Shown here piece by piece: positions 33,143 to 44,502 of a DNA stretch of 64,000 bases; positions within the stretch are counted from its first letter, which is position 1; each line of letters opens with the position of its first letter. The translations under genes were made by a program, and so were the position numbers. Below the pieces are notes generated by a model. The model had not been told where the DNA came from. It did no database searches and saw nothing but the letters and a program-made list of their open reading frames with translations. The DNA comes from Cryptomeria japonica (lineage: Eukaryota > Streptophyta > Pinopsida > Cupressales > Cupressaceae): assembly GCF_030272615.1 (NCBI RefSeq), contig NC_081411.1, forward strand, positions 182,364,977 to 182,428,976, in the 5' to 3' direction.

Positions 33143-35362
33143 GAACTAGGTATTGACCAAGATGTGTGAGACTAGATGAAAAATGGAAAAAGTATGGAAG
33201 ACCAAGAGCTGGATGGAATGTAAATGAATCTGAGGTGTACTTGCAATGTCCAAAGTGTAAGACCAAGTATGTATGTAGTAGAGTAGGTGTGACTTACAAA
33301 GAGAGGATAGTTTCTCTTGATGAGGTAAGTTGACCTTGACTCTAAGTAAGACCAAATGAGACCCAAAGGTAAGAAACCTTGATGAGGGACCACTTAGCAA
33401 AGTGTTGTTGTATGTAGTGTGTTGACAAAGTATGATGAGGACAAGCAAGTGACCTTTTGACTCAAGTTTAGACAATTGTGAATGTAAAGTGAGATGTGAA
33501 GCAATGATGGACTTTGTGAGACCCAAAGACAGGTTGAATGCTAAATGAAACCCTAAAGAAATGACCTAGGAAGCTCAAGAATTCTGAAACTAACTATGTT
33601 TGTTTGCTGGACTGTAACAATTTTTCAATTCTGAACACAGACGCACCTATATACTTCACAAACGTGGTTTCCTGACACAGACGTGGCTCTGTTCAACACA
33701 GATGCGCCTCTGAGATTTTTTTGCAAAGTGTAATGTTGATTCTATAAACACAGACGCATTTTTGCCCTTCACAAATGCGGTTATACAACACATACACTAT
33801 TATGTCAGACACAGACGCGTTTCTGCAAAATTTGTGCAATTTTTTCCAATTTGTGAAGTTGTTTTGTTGTGACCAAATTTGACTGTTTGACTGTTTTTCA
33901 TGACAAGAGGACACAGTGTTATTGAAGACCTAATGTTTGCAAGTGTCTAGACTCCAAATGACTCTAAGAAAAGTGTGTTGTTTGATGTAAAATTGTTTTG
34001 CATACACTTGAAGACACAAAAGACACAATGTTTTGTTGTTTGGTCTTGAATGTTTTGAATGTTTAAAATAAGTCAAGCACAATTCTTATGGCTGGCCAGA
34101 ACAATAGTTGTTGATCCCACATGGGGTTTTACCCCCGAGGCTACGCTATTCAGAGCGGATACTTAGATGCTTGACCTCACTGGCTCCACCCTCGGCACTC
34201 ACTTCTCAGGTCAGCCAAGCATCAGTCCCCACGAAAACTCCCCGTGGTGAACTTTGTATCTCTACTAAGAACCATATGTGTGTGGGCCGCTACCAAAGGT
34301 CTGACCTCCTGCCCCAACAACTAGAAGGATTTGGGCTTCTAAAACAAAAAGGTGCTAGTAAGGGCATCTGCTCGTGTGGCCATACATGCGGCACTTTCAG
34401 CTCTGTAAATACAGAAGGCTCCCAACCGGTAGGAGTTACACCCTACAACTAATCAAATAAATTTGATCAAACGGGTTTATGGGGAGACATAGTGTCGGTA
34501 TGAACTAATCAGCACACGTTATCCATAGTTTTCACCATGAATACAATTGTTTATAGTGGTTCGGAAGAGGTGGGTTTTCCTCGCTACCAGTTGGGTCATT
34601 TTCTTCTCACTAGTAGTCCTAATGACCACACAAGAAGACAGGCCCTCTAAAGATTAAACAAAAAGAGCCTATTGCTCAAGACACAAAAGACAATGATTCA
34701 ATTTTAGTGCACCAATTGAAGTGTTTGCTAGTCTATGAAAACAAGGCACACAATAAAAATCCAAAAACCCTTGCCAAGGACCTGCAACAAAGAGTTGTTA
34801 GTAGTTTGGATTGTTTGAAATAATCACCCCTTCCTACAAGCACACAAGTTAGGTAAATTTTAAATCCAAAAGACTTTGTGAAAATAGGGGCCTTCAACCA
34901 AACGATTTTTCTTTTAAGAGAAGCTACACCAATTTCGTTAGCTAGATCTGAAAATGTTAGCTCCAAATAAACCAGATCTGAAACCCTAAATGCAAAATCC
35001 AAAACTGAATCAATAAACCCAAAATTTAAAACCGGTGAACACAGACGCGATTACCCTCGACACAGACGTGACTTAGTGACGCAGACGTGGTTCTGTGAGA
35101 CACAGACGCAACTATAGAATGCAGACGCGACTTATGAACACAGACGCGACTTAAAACACCGCAGACACAACTTAATAACACAAACACACTTTCCCAGAAC
35201 CTGCAAAATAAAATACTGCCAATAACATAGATGCGATTCCAGATGTCGCAAACGTGCCAGAAAATAAAAAATGCGATCCGAAAGTGTGCAGACACGGGAA
35301 TATCAAAATGCTGTCAAAAACGTCAGATCTGCAACAAAAATGTTAAATACAAAAGGGACAAG
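33143..35362 (-). other. Leader of element C (about 2.2 kb)
   Basis: Noncoding and collinear with A (20626-21057 plus 39315-40792). Three parts: a gag-proximal part (33143-33560), a motif-rich part with many ACAGACGCG/GCGTCTGTG copies (33635-33830 and again 35036-35300), and a more G/C-rich conserved block (34090-34640). ORFs such as 34108-34452 are not supported by coding conservation. Confidence 0.7.
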
Positions 35363-35381
35363 AGTCCCACCGGGCATGCCA
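35363..35381 (-). promoter_or_regulatory. Primer binding site of element C
   Basis: On the minus strand TGGCATGCCCGGTGGGACT, three bases inside the 5' LTR. It matches the A site except at two positions. Confidence 0.75.
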
Positions 35382-35384
35382 AAA

Positions 35385-36299
35385 TGTATATGGTGAAAAT
35401 GGATAACAATAATAATGATATTGAAAGGCTAAATGAATTCAACCACAAAACCCTAGCCTAACAACAACAAAGATCCACCATAACATATGAAGATTACCTA
35501 AGACAATGCAAATCAAATGAAATCACAAAGATTATACCATCACATGTCCAATAGGGTTTGGATCTCCATTCCTCCTATCTCCATTGATCTTGCTTGATAT
35601 ATTTGCTCTCAGATTTTATGTGCACAAGAGCTCAACAAAGAATGGAATGTGGTTGCAAGTAGGATCGTAATGTAGTCAAGTGCATAAAAGATGATTAGGG
35701 TTTGATAATGAAGGAAGCATCTCCTTATATAGAAGACACAATAAGAAATGGAGGGATAAGATTGAGAGGTGTAAAAGGAGGTCGGCTATGATTAAAGGGT
35801 AGGTAAAAGAAATAATAAAATAATGAAAGGGGTAGGTAGTGTATGAATTAAGAGATGAATGACATGTGTCATGGGTAGAAAAGGCTAATGAATTAATTAA
35901 ATAAATAAAGATTTATATAATTAATAGAAGAAGTGAGATCAATTAAATAAATAAGATATTTATTTAATTTAGGAAAAGGACAATTTAAATAAATAAATGT
36001 ATTTATTTAAATGAGAAATAAGGCTAGAAGAGGATAAATGAATTAATTAAATAAATAAGGATTTATATAATTAATAGAAGAAGTGAGATCAATTAAATAA
36101 ATAAGATATTTATTTAATTTAGGAAAAGGACAATTTAAATAAATAAATGTATTTATTTAAATGAGAAATAAGGCTAGAAGAGGATAAATGAATTAATTAA
36201 ATAAATAAAGATTTATTTAATTAATAGAAGAATTAGGCTTAGATAATTAAATAAATAAAATATTTATTTAATTAGACATGACAATTTTAGGTGTCTACA
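35385..36299 (-). repeat. 5' LTR of element C (915 bp)
   Basis: On + it reads TGTATATGGTG to GGTGTCTACA. It is 150 bp longer than the 3' LTR because of one extra tandem unit. The TATA-like box is at 35723-35732 on + (CCTTATATAG), read in reverse. Confidence 0.93.
35887..36186. repeat. 150-bp tandem duplication in the C 5' LTR
   Basis: Units 35887-36036 and 36037-36186 both begin AATGAATTAATTAAATAAAT and carry the near-palindromic A/T blocks of U3. The 3' LTR has one unit (25775-25924). Confidence 0.93.
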
Positions 36300-36304
36300 G
36301 AATG
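36300..36304. repeat. Target site duplication of element C, right copy (GAATG)
   Basis: GAATG directly follows the TGTCTACA end of C, equal to 25268-25272. Confidence 0.93.
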
Positions 36305-38286
36305 AACTGGCAACGTCTGCACTGGTAAATATTGATATCTCCTCATATAAACCTTTGACACATTGTCAAAGGACAGTAAAGAATGTTAGGAGAAAATTAC
36401 TTCATCATTTAATAGATTACTATGATGAGTTTAATGATGAGGAGAAAGAGGAAGTATTATAGGAAGTTATTGTTTATTTGTGTAAAAATGACTATTCCCC
36501 TTTAGATATTAAATCTTAGGCACCGAATTCATTATATAATGCATTAGATAACAAATGGTGCATTGCCATTGAAAAAGAACAGGAGATTACGGAGAAAGTT
36601 TTTGCACAGTACTTTCTTGACCTCTCAAATTTAGAATTATTTGATGTAATGGAACAAAATAAAGGACTCTTCTTCACAAGGAGAAGAAGACTCTGGCTGT
36701 TAGAGGAAAGAATTGATGATGTTGAAAGAGACACTCATCAACCTATGCATCATGTCATTCAAGCTCACAAAGTTCGCATGACCAACCTTCAAGCAGAAGA
36801 AGAACTAGTTTTATCCAAACCGGATGAAGTTTTTGATGAAGAAGGAAACCTAGTTGTCGAACCGGTTGACACTATTGATGTCGATGCCCTGGACATAGAA
36901 GATGTCACTCAGGACATACCTTCTAAGGGAATAGAATAGGGGCAACAAGCCGAACAGGGCAGTGAGCAAGCCAAGGACACATAGGGAGCGGCTAAAGAAC
37001 AGGCAGAGAAGAAGAAGAGGGATGTAGAGGAAGAGAAGAGGAAAGAGGAAGAAAAGAGAAAAGAGGATGAGAAAAAGCAGAAAAGCAGAGAAAAGAAAAG
37101 ATGAAGAGAAGAAGAAGCAAGAAGAAGAAAGGAAGAAGAAAGAAGAAGAAGATAATGAAGAGAAGAGGAAGAAAGAAGAGGAAGAAAAGAAGAAGGAGGA
37201 TGAAGAAAATAAAGAGGAGAAGAAGCAACAAGAAGAGGAAGAGAAGAAGTGGAAGGAAGCTAAGAAAAAGAAGAAGGAAGAAGAAGAAAAGGAAGAGCCA
37301 AAGAGGAAAGCAGAGGAGAAGAAAAAGGTAGAGGAGGACAAGGAAGAATAGAAGAGAAGAGAAGCAGAAAAGAAGAAATTTGAAGCAACCAAGGAAAGAG
37401 AAGCGGCAAAAATCTCTCAGGTGGAGACTTCGAAGGCAACTGGAAGTCAACCCTCACCAGTTGATCTCTCTAGTCCTATCGATCTCCAATCTGCAAGTGA
37501 GTCAGAGCTTATGCAGAGCATCAAGGTTGCTCAAGAGTGCCTTGAGATCATTCGTAGGAAAAAGGAACAGGACATAATTCAGGCGGCTATAGACACCCTT
37601 ACTGGTTTAATCCCTGGTACCAATCTTCCTGACATTGAATCATCACTAGCACAGCTCAAACTACTATGTACTATAGTGGATGATCAGGTGCAGAGCTTGG
37701 AAGAAGGAGTTGAGGCCAATGTCAAGAAAGAGCACCAAAAGACTCTTAACATTGCTCTGGTGGAAAGGATGAATGAGATTAGGACTAAACTGTTGAAAGA
37801 TCAAAAGGACATAAGGAATGCCTTGGATGAGGGAAACTTGCTACTGAGCAAAATCTATCAACCTCATATGTTTTGTGATGATGTGCTAGCCAAGAAGCAA
37901 TAGCTGCAAATAGATTTACAGTCCTACTTGGGCACATTTAAGACACCTTATGATTCCTTTGCAACATATGGGCAAACCGCTCACCGGTTCTAGATCCAAT
38001 TAGCAAAGATAGAACAAGAGATCAGTACACAATCTAAAGATTTGCAGGAGCTCCAACTGGTTTTATTTCCACATCTGCAAATTCTTCAGAAGTGTTATCT
38101 GAACCTGGATGCCTTGATAGTCATGCAGGAGCTGAGCACAGTTGATGCAATGGAGGAACAGGTATACCAGATGCAAACAAAGAAAGAAGTGGCAACCTCC
38201 CTACTTGAGTCCTAGTCACTATCCATGAAACAATTTTTGCAAGACTATAAATCAATTTTTAACAAGTATTATTCATTATTGTCATA
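36305..38286 (+). pseudogene. Large unknown ORF of the B/K family, C-terminal half (copy B)
   Basis: Continues the frame of 23963-25272. Blocks: ELATSALVNIDISSYKPL, a helical segment with NKWCIAIEKEQEI and GLFFTRRRRLWLLE, an acidic linker (VEPVDTIDVDALDIEDV), the Lys/Glu-rich tract (36990-37410), and a helical C-terminal block (IKVAQECLEIIRRKKEQD, SLAQLKLLC, ELQLVLFPHLQILQKC) ending in KYYSLLS and TAA at 38284-38286. Stops lie near 36460, 36517, 36937 and 37349 and a frame change near 37100. The C-terminal block from 37421 to 37901 is open. It aligns throughout with copy K at 1-1848. Predicted to be a largely helical, charged protein; role unknown. Confidence 0.72.
36990..37410 (+). repeat. 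Purine-rich GAA/AAG coding repeat in element B
   Basis: Nearly pyrimidine-free for about 400 bases, the same position and composition as in K (560-960) but with different repeat order, so the tract is length- and phase-unstable. Confidence 0.85.
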
Positions 38287-38633
38287 AACTTTATATATAT
38301 ATGGAAACAGGGTTGTTCAGAGGCACTTTGTCATTGTTGGCAAAGGGGGAGAAGTATCTATTTTTGGTGTTGAAAATTTTGATCTTCTGATACAGGGGGA
38401 GTTTAATTTTGATATATGTTTTGATATGCTATATGCTCTAATGATTATGCTCTGTATGAAAAATTGCTATTCATTATGTTGATTAAGGGATAGTGTATAT
38501 GCTTAGGGGGAGCAATTTTCTTATTGGCAAGTTGTGTTGTAGCAATTTTGTTATTGGCAAGTTTTGTTGTAAAACACTTAGATGTCAAAATTTTATTTTC
38601 CTAAGTGTTGCCATCAATGCCAAAGGGGGAGAT
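38287..38633 (+). other. 3' untranslated region and polypurine tract of element B
   Basis: Noncoding, with G-runs (AAAGGGGGAGAAG near 38345, CAGGGGGAG, TTAGGGGGAGC). The last, AAAGGGGGAGA (38622-38632), immediately precedes the LTR. Confidence 0.8.
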
Positions 38634-39314
38634 TGTTGGCATTTTTGATGTTTATGTTGTGATTGTCATTGATCGACACACACTTGTACTGAGAACACCT
38701 TTATATGTATGAGCTCTGGCTCAACTGGTATTTGATCCAACCGGCATGTTGTATTCTAGTCTTTAGACTAATGATTTTGTAGAATGTGTTTCCCAGTCTG
38801 AAGCGGCATGACGACCCCAAGCAGCTCATAGATATCAACTGGTACAAGGAAGCAAAGCGACATAGCACATTCTTACCAGTCTTCAGTTTTGACAAACCGG
38901 CAACTGGTATTTTGTATGAACCGGTAATACTCTGTGATGAGTTACCAACTGGCATTTTGTGATGAGTTACCAATCCACCGTTTGATTGACGGTGCCGACA
39001 CAATGATAGTGCTTTTTGTGTCGTGTTACTGAGTATGTCTAGATTCATTGAACCTAGGAAATTGTAATGAAATCCTATTGGACTGACATGAAATCAGATT
39101 CCTTTAAAAGGACATCATGTCTAGGGTTTTTGAGTTGTTGAATAAGTTGTTGGTGAAGTTGTTGCTAGGGTTTAAGGTGATTGTGGAGTTGTTGTAAGAG
39201 AGATCTTATCTGAGAAGATCGAGGTGTAAATAGAAGGAGATAGAGGAGAATGAAGTAATGCTGGAATGCATTAGCAATGAACAATACTAGATCTAATCAA
39301 GCAATCTGTGCTAT
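38634..39314 (+). repeat. 3' LTR of element B, truncated (681 of about 1130 bp)
   Basis: Begins TGTTGGCATTTTTGATG and follows the 5' LTR as far as GCAATCTGTGCTAT, then switches to leader sequence of element A. The missing part corresponds to about 21707-22187 of the 5' LTR. Confidence 0.9.
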
Positions 39315-40792
39315 CTCCCTGTGTGGTCATTAGGACTACTAGTGAGGAGAGAACGACCCAAGTGGTAGCAAGGAAAATCCTCCTCTTCTGAACCACTATA
39401 AAAAAATGTATTCATGGTGAAAACCATCGGTAGTGTGTGCTGATTAGTTCATACCGACACTATGTCTCCCCATAAACTTGTTTGATCAAATTTATTTGAT
39501 CAGTTGTAGGGCATAACCTCTACTAGCTGGGAGCCTTCTGTATTTACAGAGCTAAAAGCGCCGCATGTATGGCCACATGAGCGGATGCCCTTACTAGCAC
39601 CTTTTTGTTTTAGAAGCAAAAATCCTTCTAGTTGTTGGGTCAGGAGGTCGGACCTCTGGAGCGACCCTCACACATATGATTCTTAGTAGAGATACAAAGT
39701 TTGCCATAGGGAGTTTTCTTGGGGAATGATGCTTGGGTACCCCGAGGAGTGAGTGTCAAGGGTGGATCCAGTGGGGTCAAGCATTTAAGTATCCGCTCTG
39801 AATAACATAGCCTCAGGGGAAACCCCATGTGGGATCAACAACTATTGTCCTGGCCAACCATAAGAATTGTGCTTGTCTTATTTTGAACAATCAAACATTC
39901 AAGACCAAACATCAAAACATTGTGTCTTTTGTGTCTTCAAGTGTATGCAAAAACATTTTTACATCAAACAAAACACTTTCTTTTGAGTCATTTTGAGTCT
40001 AAACACTTGCAAACATTGAGTCTTCATCAACACTGTGTTCTCTTGTCATGAAAAATAGTCAAACATTCAGATTTGGTCACAACAAGTAACTTCACACATT
40101 GGAAAAATTGCACAAAATTTCCAGAAAGGCATTTGTGTCTGATAGAACCATGTATGTGTCATCTAAACGTGTCTGTGAAGGGCAGAAATGCATCTGTGTC
40201 TTTTGAGGAACATTACATTTACAAAATATCTGAAACGCGTCAATGTCTGACAGAATAACATCTGTGTCATTTAAGCGCATCTGTGAAGTATACAGGCACA
40301 TCTGTGTTCAGAATTGAAAACTTTCATTATTCAGCAAACAAGAACAGTCGGACTTATTAAGCTTCCTAGGTTATCTCTTTGGGTTTTCATCTAGCATTCA
40401 ACCTATCTTTGGGTCTCACAAAGTCCATCATTGCTTTACATCTTGCATTACATTCACATTTGTCTAAACTTGAGTCAAAAGGTCACTTACTTGTCTCATC
40501 TTTCTTTGTCAACACATTACATACAACAATATTTTGCTAAGTGGTCCCTCATCAAGGCTTATCACCTTTGGGTCTCATTTGGTCTTACTTAGAGTCAAGG
40601 TCAACTTACCTCATCAAGAGAAACTATCATCTCTTTGGAAGTCACACCTACTCTACTACATACATACTTGGTCTTACACTTTGGACATTGCAAGTAAAAC
40701 TTCAGATTCATTTACATTCCATTCAAATCTTGGTCTTCCATACGCTTTCCATCTTTCATCTAGTCTCACACATCTTGGTCAATACCTAGTTC
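39315..40792 (+). other. Leader of element A, second part
   Basis: Noncoding and collinear with the reverse complement of 33143-34640 in element C. Contains the conserved G/C-richer block (39320-39840) and another cluster of GCGTCTGTG-type motifs (40130-40310). Relative to C, roughly 300 bases of leader between 21057 and 39315 are missing. Confidence 0.75.
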
Positions 40793-43093
40793 ATGGTTGA
40801 AACCCGTTCCCAAAAATCTAGGAGAGAAACTAAAGATGCTCAAGAGTCCGCAAACATGAGTGTCTATGAGTATGACAATGATGTCTTTTTCAATTCTGAT
40901 CATAACACATTACCTGACATGGATGCCTATAGAAACATTCCAAATGTTGAGAACATGGACACTATAAACAACAATGATACACACAATGACAATATGGACA
41001 ACATTTCAGTACATTCAACAGAAGTGGAAGACTCCATTATGGATCCCCATTTCAATCAATTGGTTGAGGAAATAATGAGGAGAGATAGACAATACTTCTT
41101 ACAAGTGATGGCACAAAGTGGAGCCAAGATCCCTCATGATTTTTACATGTCTCAAATAATGGAAAATCGACCTTTGCAACAAACTCACTCCAACATGGAT
41201 CAAAGGAGGCCTAATAGTGGAGGCAATAGAGGACCACATATGGTGCATGAATCACCATCATCTTTGTTTCAAAAACCTAAGGTCCCATACACACATGGTC
41301 AAGCATATGATACTCACCTTCGCAGACCATTATGGAAGTCTTATGCAGAAAAATATGCTCAACCACATACCAATGCTAAGGATCAACCACCAAGGAAATT
41401 GGATATCCAAAGGCAGGTATTTGGACACAACGAAACCCCATGTCAAATTTGGGGGCAACACACTAGAACAAACTCATGACATTCCTGTAGAGTATGGTAT
41501 ACATGGACAAAGCATATATTCCATTCCTCACCATGACTCTATACCATGTGGTCCATATATGCAGTATCATTATAGACCTCCTCCATATGAACATGTATAT
41601 GATCAATATCATCCATAAATGCAACATGCTCCTCCTCCACCCGGTGGTTCAGGCATGGGGTATTATCCAAGAAGTCAATCTCCACCTAAGAACAATTTGG
41701 AGCAGCAAATTAAAGACTTACAAAAGAAAATGGAGGACATAAATACACCAAAGCAAACTTACACAATAAGAGACATATGTCCCTATCCATTTGACAAAAG
41801 CATTCCAATGCCTCCTTTTCCTATACATTTTGTGACACCTAAGTTTGATAAGTACAGAGGAAAAGGGGATCCTAAGGCACACATAAGAAAAAATTTCACA
41901 GCTTGCATTGAGGTAGCAGCAGAGGAGACATATTTGATGAGATTATTCCCACAAAGCTTAGGTGATCAAGCTATGGAATGGTTCTCCCAACTTCCACCTG
42001 GTATTAATTCATGGGGTGACTTAGCAGAGGCATTTATCCAACATTTCTCATACAACATAGAGACAGATATATCAGTCACTACTTTGTGCAACACCAAACA
42101 AAAGGATGGAGAATCTTTTTCATCATTTTTACAAAGATGGAGAAATCTAGCCAACAGATGCTCTTGTGAAATTCCACAAAAACAAATGGTAGAGATGTTC
42201 ACCCAAAATTTTAACAAAGACATTGGTTATGACCTAAGAAAAGCTTTTTGTCCACCTTCAAGGATGTCATTGAAAAAGGCTTAGTGATAGAAAAGGTCCT
42301 AATTGAGCAAGGCATCATCAAAATATTCAAAGAAAACAAAGAGGACTATAAAGGATAAGATAAGCCAAGATTTTCGAATAAAAACAAGAACACAGTCAAT
42401 GATGGTGTTGTGGATGACAATACAGTGCAACCCAAAATCATTTTTTTTGGATCAAGCTCTACAAACAATCAATTGAATACTCAAACAACTCCAAAGTCAC
42501 AAAGGAAGTACACCCCATTGGGAGAACCACTAGAATCAGTTTTCAAGAAGCTAGTGGCAAACAAGATAATAACAATTCCAGATTTGCCTCCATATGAGCC
42601 AAAGGTTAAACCAAATTGGTGGAATGATGATGAGTATTGTGAATTTCATAAGAGCAAGGGTCATAAAATAGGAAATTGTCACCGACTGAAGAACATCATA
42701 CAAGATCTCATTGATAGAGGTGACATTGAGATTGAAGGACACTCATCCAATCAAGAACATGAGATGTTTAAGGAACCATTTCCAAAACATGACAAGGGAA
42801 AAGCTAAAGCCACAGATGACCAAACCAACTATACCAGAGCATCCTATAACTATGATTCAACTATCAATCGCATTTCGATGGACAAATATGTCTCTACCAT
42901 TATCATCAAGGACAAAATGCCTGAGAATTCTACCCAAAGACCCAAGATTGTCCTAAAAGGCATTGGATCTTCTTCTGAACCTACCTTTGAATATAATGTT
43001 ACAACTCATCAAGGTAAATTCACTTTGCAAGGTGCTCCAGCCAAAAACACCGCTTCTTCATCAACCAAACCTGAGTATAAACTTGTAGAATAG
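40793..43093 (+). pseudogene. gag of element A
   Basis: Begins MVETRSQKSRRETKDAQ and runs about 767 codons to the TAG at 43091-43093. Asn/Asp-rich N-terminus; Retrotrans_gag domain in 41770-42250 (LFPQSLGDQAMEWFSQLPPG, SFSSFLQRWRNLANRC); zinc-type motif YCEFHKSKGHKIGNCHRLK near 42635; then a Ser/Thr-rich tail. Frameshifts near 41420-41480 and 42250-42285, a TAA at 41617 and others near 42350. It aligns with the C gag along the whole length. It is followed in frame, after the TAG, by the protease. Confidence 0.87.
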
Positions 43094-43800
43094 TTAGGGA
43101 AGACACCCGCGCTTATCTCAATCCTTGAGCTCTTACGCATACCCTCGCACATAAAGCCATTCTTGACAAAATCTTGAGAGACACCTTTGTCCCTACTAAT
43201 ATGAACATAGACCAATTTCAAGCCATGGTAGGATACCTTTCCATTCCACACTCCCTTACATTCACAGAAGCCGACGATGCCTCCGTGAGTCAACCACATT
43301 GAATCCTTCATACACAAACATTGAATAAAACGAGTCCTGATAGATGGAGGAGCAGGTCTAAAGATTTGTACATTGAGCAATATTAAACAATTGGGATATT
43401 AAGATAAAGTTGTGAATTCTACAAAAAAAATTACCATCAAGGCATATGATGATGAAAAACGTTCATCCAAAGGCACAGTCACCTTGCCTCTCAGAGTTGG
43501 GCCAGTTACCAAGGATGTGGTTTTTCAAGTCCTAGACCTGGATCTCACATACAATATATTTCTAGGATGTCTTTGGATTCATGAAATGAGGGCAGTTCCA
43601 TCTACATATCATCAATACATTAAGTTTCCTTGTAACGGAGTCGAAATAATAATTAATGGTCATCCTAATTCATTCATATCCTGCAATAACTTGAGACCGA
43701 AAATTGAGACGATCATTCCAAGTAATAGGGAAGTTGTCCCTTCTTCTGCATATATTGAACCTGAATAATTAAAACCTTCGACATCAAAACAAGGTGAGCT
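43094..43800 (+). pseudogene. Aspartic protease of element A
   Basis: The frame after gag gives LGKTPALISILELLRIP, FQAMVGYLSIPHSLTF, then, after a shift near 43300, VLIDGGAGLKICTLS, LPLRVGPVTKDVVFQVLDLD and YNIFLGCLWIHEM (C has LLGRPW here). The catalytic Asp keeps the DGGA context. Interrupted by TAA near 43400 and TAA at 43766-43768. Equivalent to 29879-30844 in C. Confidence 0.83.
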
Positions 43801-44010
43801 TAAAGGGAAATATCAGGACAAGGACATGGGTGAATACACTTTGAATCAGACCATGTGCTGACAACAAGTTATGAGTTCACCAAAAGAATATGGATGACCA
43901 CATCCTTCTAAATAGATATCCATCATTACATTGAAATGGGATCCTACTATCCTCCAAAAGTGGGGTGAAGTGGAAGAAGAAGACTTATACAAAATGCTTT
44001 ACAAAGACCC
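43801..44010 (+). pseudogene. Element A polyprotein downstream of protease, left of element D
   Basis: Near 43940-44010 the frame reads WDPTILQKWGEVEEEDLY then KMLYKDP, and continues at 63065 as NNDTQDHISIPCEKYGKG when D and one GACCC are removed. This shows the insertion fell inside a continuous coding frame. Confidence 0.75.
44006..44010. repeat. Target site duplication of element D, left copy (GACCC)
   Basis: GACCC directly precedes TGTTGGTAAA of D and equals 63060-63064. Confidence 0.92.
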
Positions 44011-44490
44011 TGTTGGTAAACAGATTTGTTGCTTTAAGAAAACTTTCTTGAAAAACTTTGTTTTGCCCTGTAATTACCAACAAAGCGTTCACAACAGTTG
44101 AAGAATCACAAAGAAATGGTAATTCTTCTCTACGTTTGAGAGGGGCAGCTCCCTCGTATAATGGGGGTATTTGGATTTTTCAAAAATTTTAAAGAACGAA
44201 CAATAAAGAAAGATTGAACGCCATACAAGGTATGAATCTAGATTAAAATAAATTCCATATAATCAAGTTTGAGATACCACAACTTGAAATAATCTTCTTC
44301 ACATTCAATGTTAAAGGGAAAGCATTAGGTAATCATCAATTAAACATAAGAACATTGATAATAACCCATGAGAATAAGTTGAACACACATCCAAATTGAT
44401 CTCTATTTCTTAATTTCTCGAAGAATACTATTCAAGTCTCTCATACAAAGCTTGTGAAAAAGTGGAATCCCCTACATTGAATAATAATGA

Positions 44491-44502
44491 GGTATATATA
44501 GG
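44491..44502 (-). promoter_or_regulatory. TATA box of the D LTR (left copy)
   Basis: Minus strand CCTATATATACC; the same sequence is at 57246-57257 in the right LTR. It is the only strong TATA in the promoter-proximal end of the LTR, downstream of the U3 ORFs. Confidence 0.65.

Larger units (their letters stand above)
25273..36299 (-). mobile_element. Element C: non-autonomous Ty3/gypsy retrotransposon, minus strand, inserted in B
   Basis: 11,027 bp with two LTRs (TG...CA on either strand), the same primer-site type as A, a leader, gag, protease, a remnant of the integrase C-terminus, a long 3' region and a polypurine tract. It is flanked by GAATG on both sides, and the B reading frame is restored across the insertion. 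Reverse transcriptase, RNase H and the integrase catalytic core are absent between protease and the integrase tail. It is in the A family but opposite in orientation. Confidence 0.95.
21058..39314 (+). mobile_element. Element B: copia-like retrotransposon without reverse transcriptase, inserted in A
   Basis: Order: 5' LTR, initiator-Met primer site, gag with coiled coil and zinc knuckles, an internal TATA-driven unknown gene (split by element C), a 3' region, a polypurine tract and a truncated 3' LTR. Without C it is about 7.2 kb. No protease, integrase, reverse transcriptase or RNase H similarity is visible, so it would depend on proteins from another copia element. The right 450 or so bases of its 3' LTR are deleted together with part of the A leader, so no target duplication can be seen; the left candidate is CTTCA (21053-21057). 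Confidence 0.85.

Noticed and set aside
34108..34452. 114-codon ORF in the C leader
   Set aside because: The equivalent A sequence (39640-39828 on the other strand) shares the DNA but has a different frame and stops, so conservation is not at protein level.
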